Shown here: in pieces, positions 1-7,418 of the stretch
Layout of the letters: every line of letters starts with the position of its first letter
Numbering within the stretch: position 1 is the first letter of the stretch
Source: Planctomycetota bacterium
Lineage (GTDB): Bacteria; Planctomycetota; Phycisphaerae; FEN-1346
Direction of reading: 5' to 3'
NCBI GenBank assembly: GCA_026387055.1
Contig: JAPLML010000712.1
Location: 1-11,922, forward strand
DNA: 11,922 bases
Program-made: the position numbers and the translations under genes
Notes under the pieces: model-generated
What the model saw: only the letters and a program-made list of their open reading frames with translations
Told to the model about the DNA's origin: nothing
The model's database searches: none

Positions 1-342
1 GTCGTGGACGGCTACCAGCGCGGGCTGGAGCTCTACGGCACGGGCTACTCGGTGAACGTTCAGGGCAAGAAGCTGGTGATGGCCTGCGGCCTGGCTCAGC
101 CCATCGAGAAGTTGATCCCGGCGGGAGTCGAGGTGACCGTGGAAGTGCCGAACACGCGCGGCAACGACACGCCGTCGCGGTTCACGGTGAAGGGGTGCGA
201 CAAGCAGCTCGTGGGCGAGTTCGCTTCGGAGATCCGGCACCTGCGGCCGGCGGAGCCGTACATGGGCAAGGGATTCCGGTACGCGGGCGAGCGTATCCGC
301 CGCAAGGCTGGCAAGACCTTCGTCACCGGCGCCACGGCCTAG
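1..342 (+). CDS. rplF: 50S ribosomal protein L6 (uL6), C-terminal part, 5' partial
   Basis: This is the 3' part of the gene for large-subunit protein uL6, which binds 23S rRNA near the factor-binding site. The frame is open from base 1, so the gene begins outside the window; about 113 residues remain. They cover the second of the two L6 repeats. The stretch GYQRGLELYGTGYSVNVQGK, then VKGCDKQLVGEFASEIR and the ending RPAEPYMGKGFRYAGERIRR are the classic C-terminal signature of the family, followed by the usual KAGKT tail. It ends at TAG, at the normal family end. It is the first visible gene of the spc-type cluster, 79 bases before rplR. An internal GTG at position 4 is not a real start because the protein homology runs through the window edge. 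Confidence 0.97.
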   Translation, partial: VVDGYQRGLELYGTGYSVNVQGKKLVMACGLAQPIEKLIPAGVEVTVEVPNTRGNDTPSRFTVKGCDKQLVGEFASEIRHLRPAEPYMGKGFRYAGERIRRKAGKTFVTGATA

Positions 343-375
343 CAGGCGCGTTTCGCGAGAAGCCGAAGTCGAAGA

Positions 376-389
376 CTCGCTGTGGCGAG
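376..389 (+). other. Small hairpin in the rplF-rplR gap
   Basis: CTCGC (376-380) and GCGAG (385-389) form a perfect 5-bp stem around a TGTG tetraloop in the 79-base gap between rplF and rplR. No T-run follows, so it is not a standard terminator. It may be an RNA processing or mRNA stability element, or chance. The gap is long for this otherwise compact cluster. Confidence 0.3.
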
Positions 390-400
390 CCGACGGCGGT

Positions 401-409
401 TGCTATAAG
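401..409 (+). promoter_or_regulatory. Possible extended -10 promoter element upstream of rplR
   Basis: TGCTATAAG matches the extended -10 form TGnTATAAT at 8 of 9 positions (the n counted as a match) and stands out as AT-rich in this GC-rich DNA. No convincing -35 lies 16-18 bases upstream, which extended -10 promoters can lack. The same bases overlap the rplR ribosome binding site (AAGGA, 407-411), so an ordinary Shine-Dalgarno context is an equally good explanation. A transcript starting near 416 would leave only a few bases before the rplR ATG. Confidence 0.25.
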
Positions 410-421
410 GATGAAACGTTT

Positions 422-790
422 ATGTCGCATATCAAACTGAAACGCGCGGGCCTGAAGCGCCGGCATCTCAGGCTTCGGCGACGGGTCGAAGGGATCCCTG
501 AGCGTCCGCGGCTGTCGGTGTATCGCAGCCTGAACCAGATTTACGCCCAGGTGATCGACGACGTCGCGGGGCGGACCCTGGTGTCGGCGAGCACGCTCAG
601 CGAGCCCTTGAAGGGCACGCTGAAGGGAACCGGCAACTGTGCGGCGGCCGCCAGGGTCGGCGAGCTCCTGGCCGCGCGGGCCAAGGAGGCCGGCATCGCG
701 GCCGTCTGTTTCGACCGCGGCGGACGCCGGTATCACGGTCGCATCAAGGCGTTGGCAGAAGCCGCGCGAAAGGGCGGGCTGAAGTTCTGA
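422..790 (+). CDS. rplR: 50S ribosomal protein L18 (uL18)
   Basis: The 122-residue protein has the length and layout of uL18, which binds 5S rRNA and attaches it to the large subunit in the central protuberance. The N-terminus is a basic tail (residues 1-30), followed by the conserved strand RLSVYRSLNQIYAQVIDD (30-47), a TLVSAST-like strand at 52-58, the helix ARVGELLAARAKEAGI (77-92) and the terminal motif FDRGGRRYHGRIKALAEAAR (97-116), with a basic end. The ATG at 422 is preceded by AAGGA (407-411) at a 10-base spacing. The gene lies between rplF and rpsE, as expected for an spc operon, and stops at TGA 34 bases before rpsE. Confidence 0.97.
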   Translation: MSHIKLKRAGLKRRHLRLRRRVEGIPERPRLSVYRSLNQIYAQVIDDVAGRTLVSASTLSEPLKGTLKGTGNCAAAARVGELLAARAKEAGIAAVCFDRGGRRYHGRIKALAEAARKGGLKF

Positions 791-824
791 CGCACGGCCC
801 TGAGCGGGCGGAGGAAAAGAGCGA

Positions 825-1403
825 GTGGCTACCCAGCAGGAAGGCTTCTTCGGCGAGGGGGGCGACCTTCAGGAAGCCGTCGTCGCCATCAACCGGTCGG
901 CGAAGGTCGTCAAGGGCGGTCGGCGGTTCAGTTTCAGCGCCCTGAGCGTCGTCGGCGATCGCCGCGGCCGCGTGGGCGTCGGCTACGGTAAGGCCAACGA
1001 GGTGCCCCCGGCCGTCGAGAAGAGCATCTCCGAGGCCAAGAAGAACATGGTCCGGGTCTCCTTGAAGGGCGACACGATTCCCCACGAGGTGATCGGCCGG
1101 TTCGGCGCCGCCCGCGTGTTCATGCGGCCGGCGGGACCCGGCACGGGCGTCATTGCCGGCGGCGGCGTCCGGGCCGTCTGCCAGATGGTCGGCATCCGCA
1201 ACATCCTGACGAAGGCCATGGGCAGCACCAATCCGGTCAATTTGGTCAAGGCCGCCATGGACGGCCTCTTGAGACTGAAGGAAGCGAAGGAAGTGGCCCG
1301 TCTTCGCGGCGTGCCGATCGAGGAGCTGATGCCCGAAGCGGCGGCGGCTCCGGCGATGCCGCCCCCGAAGCCGGCCGATACGAGCGAGGGACCGCCGCTG
1401 TGA
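825..1403 (+). CDS. rpsE: 30S ribosomal protein S5 (uS5)
   Basis: This 192-residue protein is uS5, a small-subunit protein at the mRNA entry side that takes part in decoding accuracy and mRNA unwinding. The N-terminal double-stranded-RNA-binding-like domain shows GGRRFSFSAL (31-40) and GVGYGKA (51-57). The C-terminal domain shows RPAGPGTGVIAGGGVRAV (101-118), GIRNILTK (123-130) and STNP (134-137), all family hallmarks. The start is GTG, with GGAGG (810-814) 10 bases upstream. Residues about 169-192 form an Ala/Pro-rich tail after the conserved core. Its TGA overlaps the GTG start of rplO (GTGA, 1400-1403), so no rpmD (L30) gene fits in its usual place here. Confidence 0.97.
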   Translation: MATQQEGFFGEGGDLQEAVVAINRSAKVVKGGRRFSFSALSVVGDRRGRVGVGYGKANEVPPAVEKSISEAKKNMVRVSLKGDTIPHEVIGRFGAARVFMRPAGPGTGVIAGGGVRAVCQMVGIRNILTKAMGSTNPVNLVKAAMDGLLRLKEAKEVARLRGVPIEELMPEAAAAPAMPPPKPADTSEGPPL

Positions 1404-1845
1404 ACCTGACGGATATCAAGAAATCGAAGAGACATCATCCGCTCCGCCTCCGGGTCGGCCGCGGCATCGGGTCCGGCCGGGGCAAGACCAGCGGGCGCGG
1501 GCACAAGGGCATGAAGTCCCGGTCCGGATACTCGCGCCGTCTCACGTATGAGGGCGGTCAGATGCCGCTCTTCAGGCGGATGCCCAAGGTCGGGTTCTCC
1601 AACGACCGCTGGGCCACCCCCGTCACGGTGGTGAACGTGGACGATCTCGACCGGTTCCCCGCGGGATCCGAGGTCGGGCCGCACGAGTTGCGCGATGCCG
1701 GACTCATCAAGGGTCGCCTTTACACCCTCAAGATTCTTGGCCGCGGCGCGTTGGATCGGGCCCTGACGGTCCGGGCCCACCAGTTCAGCGCCGCCGCCGC
1801 CGAGAAGATCGCCAAGGCGGGCGGCAAGGCGGAGGTGCTCGGCGC

Positions 1846-1849
<4 letters not shown>
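1400..1849 (+). CDS. rplO: 50S ribosomal protein L15 (uL15)
   Basis: The 149-residue product is uL15, a late-assembling large-subunit protein whose extended N-terminus threads into 23S rRNA. The Gly/Arg-rich N-terminal region (residues 18-44, with GRGIGSGRGKTSGRGHKG at 20-37) and the motif EGGQMPLFRRMPKVGF (51-66) are diagnostic. The C-terminal globular part contains a VVNVDDLDRF-like strand and ends with AEKIAKAGGKAEVLGA. The GTG start at 1400 overlaps the rpsE stop. It is supported by GAGGGA (1386-1391), 8 bases upstream and inside rpsE, so its translation is probably coupled to rpsE. Its own TGA overlaps the GTG start of secY in the same way. Confidence 0.97.
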
Positions 1850-3230
<1,381 letters not shown>

Positions 3231-3231
<1 letters not shown>

Positions 3232-3255
3232 TGCTCCGTTACTTGTAGAGAGCAC
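3231..3255 (+). other. Stem-loop directly after secY
   Basis: GTGCTC (3231-3236, beginning with the G of the secY TAG) pairs perfectly with GAGCAC (3250-3255) around a 13-base loop. No T-run follows, so it is not a strong intrinsic terminator. It is the first of two hairpins in the secY-adk gap and may affect mRNA decay or adjust expression of the genes downstream. Confidence 0.35.
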
Positions 3256-3271
3256 GAGAGAGCGGGACAGA

Positions 3272-3290
3272 CCGGCCCGGGCGGGGCCGG
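3272..3290 (+). other. GC-rich hairpin before the adk ribosome binding site
   Basis: CCGGCCC (3272-3278) and GGGCCGG (3284-3290) form a perfect 7-bp all-GC stem around a 5-base loop. It ends three bases before the adk Shine-Dalgarno AAGGAG (3294-3299). Such placement could tune ribosome access or pause RNA polymerase between secY and adk. No U-tract follows, so termination here is unlikely. Confidence 0.4.
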
Positions 3291-3307
3291 CTCAAGGAGC
3301 GGCGACG

Positions 3308-3967
3308 GTGCGACTGGTGTTTATGGGCCCTCCGGGGGCAGGCAAGGGCACTCAGGCCAAGGCGGTGGCGGCCCATTTCGGCGTCCCGCACGTCTCGAGC
3401 GGCGACATCTTCCGCGGCGAGATCGAGCTCAAGACGCCCCTGGGGTTGAAGATCAGGTCGTACCTGGACACCGGCGCCCTGGTGCCGGACGAAATCACGG
3501 TCGGGGCGGTGGTCGGCAGGCTGGCCTCGCCGGATTGCGGCCGGGGATGGCTCCTCGACGGCTTTCCGCGGACCGAGGGCCAGGCCCGAGCGCTGGACGC
3601 CGAGTTGGCGTCCTCGGGCGCAAGACTGGGCGCGGTGGTCTACGTTGACGTCGACCCCGAGGAAATCATCCGTCGCATGAGCGGCCGGCGCGTTTGCCCG
3701 AAATGCGGCAGGTCGTACCACCTGCGGCATATTCCGCCGCGCGTCGAGGGGCAGTGCGATGCCTGCGGGACCGGCCTCATCATCCGCGACGACGATAAGC
3801 CGCAGACCGTGCGGCAGAGGCTGGCCACGTATCAGGAACAGACGGCCCCGCTGATCGGCTATTACGATCAGCGCGGCCTTCTGGTGAAGGTTGACGGCAG
3901 CGGAACTCCTGACCAGGTCAGGGCACGGCTCTTTGAACAACTGGAAGACGCGGTGGAGCGAGCCTGA
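3308..3967 (+). CDS. adk: Adenylate kinase
   Basis: Adenylate kinase converts ATP and AMP into two ADP in the cytosol. The 219-residue protein is the long, LID-containing bacterial type. The P-loop GPPGAGKGT lies at residues 7-15, the AMP-binding region includes SSGDIFR (30-36), and DGFPRT is at 84-89. The LID carries four cysteines, C130, C133, C150 and C153 (CPKC and CDAC), as in zinc-binding forms of the enzyme. DDDKPQTVRQRL (161-172) supplies catalytic arginines. The GTG start at 3308 has AAGGAG (3294-3299) at an 8-base spacing. The position between secY and map is common in bacterial spc-type clusters. It ends at TGA 14 bases before map. Confidence 0.97.
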   Translation: MRLVFMGPPGAGKGTQAKAVAAHFGVPHVSSGDIFRGEIELKTPLGLKIRSYLDTGALVPDEITVGAVVGRLASPDCGRGWLLDGFPRTEGQARALDAELASSGARLGAVVYVDVDPEEIIRRMSGRRVCPKCGRSYHLRHIPPRVEGQCDACGTGLIIRDDDKPQTVRQRLATYQEQTAPLIGYYDQRGLLVKVDGSGTPDQVRARLFEQLEDAVERA

Positions 3968-3981
3968 GGCGTCGGCGAGCC

Positions 3982-4776
3982 ATGACGATCCATCCCAAGA
4001 CCGCCGAAGCGCTTGAGAAAATGCGGGCGGCCGGCGAGGTCGTCGCCGAGGTGCTCGACCGCCTCCAGGCGATGGCGCGGCCGGGCGTCACGACCGGCGC
4101 GCTGGAGGCCGAGGCCGTCCGCCTCATGCAGGATCGCGGCGCGACGAGCCTCTTTCTGGGCCAGCCGCACCCGCGCGGAGGGCGGCCGTACCCCGGCAGC
4201 GTCTGCGTGTCGGTGAACGAGGAACTGGTTCACGGTATTCCGGGACCGCGGGCGATCCGCGAGGGCGACATCGTCTCGGTCGACGTGGGCGTCCGCAAGA
4301 ACGGGTGGTGCGGCGACGCCGCCCGGACCTTCGCCGTCGGGCGGGTGCCCGACCGGGTGGAGGCCCTGGTGCGGACGACGGCCGAGGCGTTGGCCGTCGT
4401 CGAGCGCGAGGCCCGGGCCGGCGTCCTGTGGTCGTCTGTGGCGGCCCAGATCGAGGCCCTGGTGCGCCGGGCGGGCTTTTCGGTGGTGACGGATTATCGC
4501 GGCCACGGGATCGGCAGCGCGATGTGGGAAGATCCCCCGGTGCCGAACTTCGTCAGCCGCGACTTGGTGCGCGACGATTTTCTCCTCATCGAGGGGATGA
4601 CGCTCGCCGCCGAGCCGATGGTGAACATGGGCCGGGCGGCCGTGCGGGAGAAGGAAGACGGGTGGACGGTGGTGACGGTCGACGGCAAGCCCGCCGCCCA
4701 CTTCGAGGATACGTTTGTGGTCCGACGCGACAGGGCGGAACCCCTGACGCGCCTGGCGGGCCGGCAACAGGAATGA
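3982..4776 (+). CDS. map: Methionine aminopeptidase, type I
   Basis: This metallopeptidase removes the initiator methionine from nascent proteins whose second residue is small. The 264-residue length matches the bacterial type Ia enzyme. The pita-bread fold ligands can be placed by motif: H84 in NEELVHGIPG, D101 in IVSVDVGV, D112 in CGDAARTF, H175 in RGHGIGS, E211 in TLAAEPMVN and E242 in AAHFEDTFVV. All five dinuclear metal ligands and the extra catalytic histidine are present, so it should be active. The ATG at 3982 follows only a weak GAGG (3966-3969), 12 bases upstream and overlapping the adk stop, so translation may lean on coupling to adk. It ends 7 bases before infA. Confidence 0.97.
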   Translation: MTIHPKTAEALEKMRAAGEVVAEVLDRLQAMARPGVTTGALEAEAVRLMQDRGATSLFLGQPHPRGGRPYPGSVCVSVNEELVHGIPGPRAIREGDIVSVDVGVRKNGWCGDAARTFAVGRVPDRVEALVRTTAEALAVVEREARAGVLWSSVAAQIEALVRRAGFSVVTDYRGHGIGSAMWEDPPVPNFVSRDLVRDDFLLIEGMTLAAEPMVNMGRAAVREKEDGWTVVTVDGKPAAHFEDTFVVRRDRAEPLTRLAGRQQE

Positions 4777-4783
4777 GTCCCCG

Positions 4784-4999
4784 ATGGCGAAGGACGTAAT
4801 CCGTGTGGAAGGGAAGGTGACCGAGGCGCTGCCCAACGCCGTGTTTCGCGTCGAGTTGGACAACGGGCACAAGGTGTTGGCGCACGTGTCGGGGCGGATG
4901 CGGATGCACTTCATCCGCATCCTGCCGGGCGACCAGGTCACGGTGGAGCTTTCACCGTACGACCTCTCGAAGGGGCGAATTGTCTATCGGACGGGTTGA
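4784..4999 (+). CDS. infA: Translation initiation factor IF-1
   Basis: IF-1 binds the A site of the 30S subunit during initiation. The 71-residue protein is a single S1-like OB fold. It shows EGKVTEALPNAVFRVELDNG (9-28), the strand KVLAHVSGRMRMHFIRILPG (30-49) and the near-invariant ending VTVELSPYDLSKGRIVYR (52-69). The ATG at 4784 is preceded by AGGA (4769-4772), 11 bases away and within the end of map. The gene sits between map and rpmJ, a common bacterial order. Its TGA (4997-4999) lies inside a good -35 promoter candidate. Confidence 0.98.
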   Translation: MAKDVIRVEGKVTEALPNAVFRVELDNGHKVLAHVSGRMRMHFIRILPGDQVTVELSPYDLSKGRIVYRTG

Positions 5000-5025
5000 C
5001 CTTCGCCCGGCCGACGGCCTACAGT
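4996..5025 (+). promoter_or_regulatory. Candidate sigma70-type promoter at the infA-rpmJ junction
   Basis: TTGACC (4996-5001, 5 of 6 matches to TTGACA) is followed after 18 bases by TACAGT (5020-5025, 4 of 6 matches to TATAAT). The -35 overlaps the infA stop codon. A start near 5032 would omit the rpmJ Shine-Dalgarno but keep the strong one before rpsM, so it would mainly serve the rpsM-rpsK-rpsD-rpoA-rplQ genes. E. coli likewise has a separate alpha-operon promoter. It rests on motif matching only. Confidence 0.38.
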
Positions 5026-5040
5026 GAGGTTCAAGGGAAC

Positions 5041-5172
5041 ATGAAAGTACGGACCAGCGTCAGAAGGATTTGCGAGAACTGCAAGGTGGTGAGGCGCGCC
5101 GGCGTGGTGCGCGTCATTTGCAGCAACCCGCGCCATAAGCAGCGCCAGAAGATGCGCGCTCGCAGGAGGTAA
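5041..5172 (+). CDS. rpmJ: 50S ribosomal protein L36 (bL36)
   Basis: This 43-codon gene encodes bL36, a small zinc-ribbon protein of the large subunit. It begins MKVRTSVRRICENCKVVRRA and shows the zinc ligands C11, C14, C27 and H32 (ICENC, then VICSNPRHKQRQ). The usual family length is 37-38 residues. Here a basic extension, KMRARRR, follows the HKQRQ end. The start has TGAGGT (5025-5030), 10 bases upstream. The last codons contain AGGAGGT (5164-5170), the ribosome binding site of rpsM, so the extension may partly reflect the need to encode that site. It lies between infA and rpsM, its standard place. Confidence 0.95.
   Translation: MKVRTSVRRICENCKVVRRAGVVRVICSNPRHKQRQKMRARRR
5164..5170 (+). 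promoter_or_regulatory. Strong ribosome binding site of rpsM inside rpmJ
   Basis: AGGAGGT matches the anti-Shine-Dalgarno sequence fully and lies 5 bases before the rpsM ATG (5176). It is formed by the last two arginine codons and the first base of the TAA stop of rpmJ, which ties the two genes together. Confidence 0.85.
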
Positions 5173-5175
5173 CCC

Positions 5176-5559
5176 ATGCCTCGTATCGCCGGCATCGATG
5201 TTCCGGGCGAGAAGATCACGTGGTGCGCCCTGACCTATATCCACGGCATCGGGCGCCGATCGGCCCTGGACATCTGCAAGGAAGCGCAGATCGACCCGCA
5301 GCGGCGGATGAAGGAGCTTTCGGAGGACGAGATCGGCCGCCTCGCGGCCGTCATCGACCGCAATTACGTCGTCGAGGGCTCGCTGAGGCGCCAGGTGCTT
5401 CAGAATATCGCCCGCCTGAAGGACATCGGCTGCTATCGCGGCGTCCGCCACCGCCGCGGGCTGCCGGTCCGCGGCCAGCGGACCCGGACCAACGCCCGCA
5501 CCCGGAAAGGGCCGCGTAAGACCGTGGCCGGGAAGAAGGGCGTCAAGGAGCTGCACTAG
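5176..5559 (+). CDS. rpsM: 30S ribosomal protein S13 (uS13)
   Basis: uS13 sits in the head of the small subunit, contacts the P-site tRNA and forms intersubunit bridges. The 127-residue protein starts PRIAGIDVPGEK (2-13). It carries the helix-two-turn-helix motif YIHGIGRRSALDIC (21-34) and the middle helix NIARLKDIGCYRGVRHRRGL (77-96). The basic tail PVRGQRTRTNARTRKGPRK (97-115) is the hallmark of the family and reaches toward the tRNA. The ATG at 5176 follows the ideal AGGAGGT within rpmJ. In E. coli, S4 represses this operon through a pseudoknot at the rpsM start; I did not find a clear equivalent here. It ends at TAG, three bases before rpsK. Confidence 0.98.
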   Translation: MPRIAGIDVPGEKITWCALTYIHGIGRRSALDICKEAQIDPQRRMKELSEDEIGRLAAVIDRNYVVEGSLRRQVLQNIARLKDIGCYRGVRHRRGLPVRGQRTRTNARTRKGPRKTVAGKKGVKELH

Positions 5560-5562
5560 GCA

Positions 5563-5937
5563 ATGGCTAAAAAGAAAAAAGTCCGGCGAAGCGTGTCCAA
5601 GGGCATCGCGCACGTCAAGGCCACCTTCAATAACACGATCATCACGATCACGGATCCGACGGGCAACGTGCTCTGCCAGGACTCGGCCGGCACGATCGGC
5701 TTCAAGGGCAGCCGCAAGTCCACACCGTTCGCGGCCCAGCGGGCCGCCGAGGCCTGCGCCGGGAAGGCGATCAAGATGGGCATGCACGAGGTCGAGGTCA
5801 AGGTCAAGGGCCCCGGCAGCGGGCGCGAATCGGCGATCACGGCGCTCCAGGCGGCCGGGCTTCGAGTGATTGCCATCGAGGACGTGACCCCGATTCCGCA
5901 CGACGGCTGTCGTCCGCCGAAACGTCGGCGCGTCTAA
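5563..5937 (+). CDS. rpsK: 30S ribosomal protein S11 (uS11)
   Basis: uS11 lies on the platform of the small subunit near the E site and the mRNA exit. The 124-residue protein shows a lysine-rich start (KKKKVRR), GIAHVKATFNNTIITITD (14-31), GFKGSRKSTPFAAQ (46-59) and the signature VKGPGSGRESAITAL (81-95). It ends with the near-invariant DVTPIPHDGCRPPKRRRV (107-124). The start ATG lies three bases after the rpsM TAG. AAGGAG (5545-5550) within rpsM is 12 bases upstream, a little far, so reinitiation after rpsM is likely. It ends at TAA. Confidence 0.98.
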   Translation: MAKKKKVRRSVSKGIAHVKATFNNTIITITDPTGNVLCQDSAGTIGFKGSRKSTPFAAQRAAEACAGKAIKMGMHEVEVKVKGPGSGRESAITALQAAGLRVIAIEDVTPIPHDGCRPPKRRRV

Positions 5938-5964
5938 GGGCGCCGTGGGAGGTACAAGCACAGG

Positions 5965-6597
5965 ATGGCACGTTATACGACCCCCGTGTGCCGGCGCTGT
6001 CGACGGGCCGGCATGAAGCTGTACCTGAAGGGCGTGCGGTGCGAAACCGCCCGGTGCCCGATCGAGAAGCAGTGGCGCAACAAGCCGCCCGGCATGCACT
6101 TCTGGCAGCGGCGGCGCCCGAGCGAGTACGGCGTCCGCCTCCGCGAGAAGCAGAAGCTGCGCTGGTACTCCGGCGTCCTCGAGCGCCAGTTCCGGCGGTT
6201 CTTCGACGAGGCCCAGCGCACCAAGGGCTCCACCGGCGAACGCCTGCTCATCCTCATGGAACGCCGCCTCGACAACGTGGTCTACCGCCTCGGCTTCACC
6301 TCGGGCCGCAAGGCCGCCCGCCAGCTCGTCAACCACGGGCACGTGCTCGTGAACGACCGGGTGGCCGACATCCCGAGTCAGAAGGTCAAACCGGGCGACG
6401 TGATTCAGATCCGCGATCGCAAGGCCAGCCGGGACCTCGTGCAGCAGTGGCTGACCGAGGAGGAGGGGCGCGTCGTTCCGCCGTGGCTGTCGGCCGACCC
6501 GCCCAACTTCCGCGGCGAGGTCAAAACCATGCCCTCGCGCGAGGACGTGTCGATCCAACTGAACGAGCAACTGATTGTCGAGTTCTGCAGTCGCTAA
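5965..6597 (+). CDS. rpsD: 30S ribosomal protein S4 (uS4), zinc-binding form
   Basis: uS4 is a primary 16S rRNA-binding assembly protein and helps unwind mRNA at the entry tunnel. The 210-residue protein has an N-terminal zinc site with C9, C12, C26 and C31 (CRRC and CETARC), marking the zinc-containing form of S4. The core shows REKQKLRWYSGVLERQFRR (60-78), MERRLDNVVYRLGF (98-111), and the S4 RNA-binding domain with ARQLVNHGHVLVNDR (118-132). The ATG at 5965 follows GGGAGGT (5947-5953) at an 11-base spacing. Its place between rpsK and rpoA matches the alpha operon, in which S4 is the autoregulator in E. coli. It stops at TAA, 23 bases before the rpoA ATG. Confidence 0.98.
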   Translation: MARYTTPVCRRCRRAGMKLYLKGVRCETARCPIEKQWRNKPPGMHFWQRRRPSEYGVRLREKQKLRWYSGVLERQFRRFFDEAQRTKGSTGERLLILMERRLDNVVYRLGFTSGRKAARQLVNHGHVLVNDRVADIPSQKVKPGDVIQIRDRKASRDLVQQWLTEEEGRVVPPWLSADPPNFRGEVKTMPSREDVSIQLNEQLIVEFCSR

Positions 6598-6620
6598 ACT
6601 CGAAGGAGGCGACCCCCGTG

Positions 6621-7349
6621 ATGCGGATCAGATGGAAGGGCCTGGAACTGCCTACCCGCGTGGTCCTGGATCAGGCCACCGCCACGCCGATGTACGGGCA
6701 GTTCGTGGCCGAGCCTTTCGAACGCGGCTTCGGCGTGACCATCGGCAACTCGCTGCGACGGATTCTCCTGTCGAGCCTCGAAGGCGCGGCTGTGACCGGC
6801 GTCAAGATCGGCAGCGTCCTCCACGAGTTCTCCAGCATCGACGGCGTCATCGAGGACGTCACCGATCTCATCCTCAACATCAAGGGGCTCGTCGTGCGGC
6901 TTGAAGGCAACGAGCCGCGCACGGTGACCCTCGAAGCCGACAAGGCCGGGCCGGTCACCGCGGCCATGATCGAGACCGACCCCAACGTCGAGGTCGTCAA
7001 CAAGGATCACCCGATCTGCACCTTGTCGAAGAATATGAGGTTCGGCATGGAACTCCGGGTGGCCAAGGGCCGCGGCTACGTGACCGCCGAGGAGAACACC
7101 CCCGAGGGCGACCAGGAGGTGGGCTACATCCCGGTCGACAGCCTCTTCTCGCCCGTCGTGCGCGTCCGCTACCGGACCGAGGACACGCGCGTCGGCCAGC
7201 GCACCAACTACGACCGCCTGGTGCTGGAGATCTGGACCAACGGCACCGTCTCGCCCGACATGGCCCTCGTGGAGGCCGCCAAGATCCTCCGCAAGCATCT
7301 CAATCCGTTCGTCGAGTACTTCCAGCCCGGCGAGGAGCTCGGCGCCTAG
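6621..7349 (+). CDS. rpoA: RNA polymerase alpha subunit, N-terminal domain, ended by in-frame TAG
   Basis: The alpha subunit starts assembly of RNA polymerase: its N-terminal domain dimerises and binds beta and beta-prime. The 242 residues cover that whole domain. Visible motifs are RIRWKGLELP (2-11), EPFERGFGVTIGNSLRRILL (31-50), the helix-1 dimer and beta-binding region SSLEGAAVTGVKI (51-63), GYIPVDSLFSPV (168-179) and RTNYDRLVLEIWTNGTVSP (194-212), then the last helix AKILRKHLNPFVEYF (220-234). Family proteins are usually 310-345 residues and carry a C-terminal domain. Here a TAG at 7347-7349 ends the frame just after the N-terminal domain, and the missing part follows in the same frame. 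AAGGAGG (6603-6609) is 11 bases before this ATG and 8 before an in-frame GTG at 6618, so either start is possible. Confidence 0.95.
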   Translation: MRIRWKGLELPTRVVLDQATATPMYGQFVAEPFERGFGVTIGNSLRRILLSSLEGAAVTGVKIGSVLHEFSSIDGVIEDVTDLILNIKGLVVRLEGNEPRTVTLEADKAGPVTAAMIETDPNVEVVNKDHPICTLSKNMRFGMELRVAKGRGYVTAEENTPEGDQEVGYIPVDSLFSPVVRVRYRTEDTRVGQRTNYDRLVLEIWTNGTVSPDMALVEAAKILRKHLNPFVEYFQPGEELGA

Positions 7350-7383
7350 GCGCCGGCGCCCGTCGAGGAGCCCGCGGGCGCCG
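7340..7383 (+). other. In-frame stop with palindrome and downstream stem in rpoA
   Basis: The TAG (7347-7349) lies in a perfect 16-bp palindrome, CGGCGCCTAGGCGCCG (7340-7355). In RNA this can fold as a 6-bp stem with the loop CUAG, which holds the stop codon. Alternatively, CGGCGCCCG (7354-7362) pairs perfectly with CGGGCGCCG (7375-7383), giving a 9-bp all-GC stem that starts four bases after the stop; its 12-base loop contains GAGGAG. The two folds share bases and exclude each other. GC-rich coding DNA yields such stems easily, so a role in readthrough or reinitiation is inference. Confidence 0.5.
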
Positions 7384-7418
7384 AGGAGTACATCTCCGAA
7401 CTCGAACGCAAGCTGGCC

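Noticed and set aside
411..440. Nine-codon open frame overlapping the rplR start, possible leader peptide
   Set aside because: The only purine-rich site touches its ATG with no spacer, and the site is better placed for rplR itself.
5009..5019. GGCC-GAC-GGCC mini inverted repeat before rpmJ
   Set aside because: A 4-bp stem with a three-base loop is too weak and too common in GC-rich DNA to call.
4984..6570. 528-codon open frame on the - strand opposite rpmJ, rpsM, rpsK and rpsD
   Set aside because: It is antisense to four certain ribosomal genes and has no family features.
7347..7349. TAG reassigned to an amino acid throughout this genome
   Set aside because: rplF, secY, rpsM, rplQ, the HIT gene and the permease gene all end at TAG at the normal family end, so TAG still works as a stop here. 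Only local readthrough remains possible.
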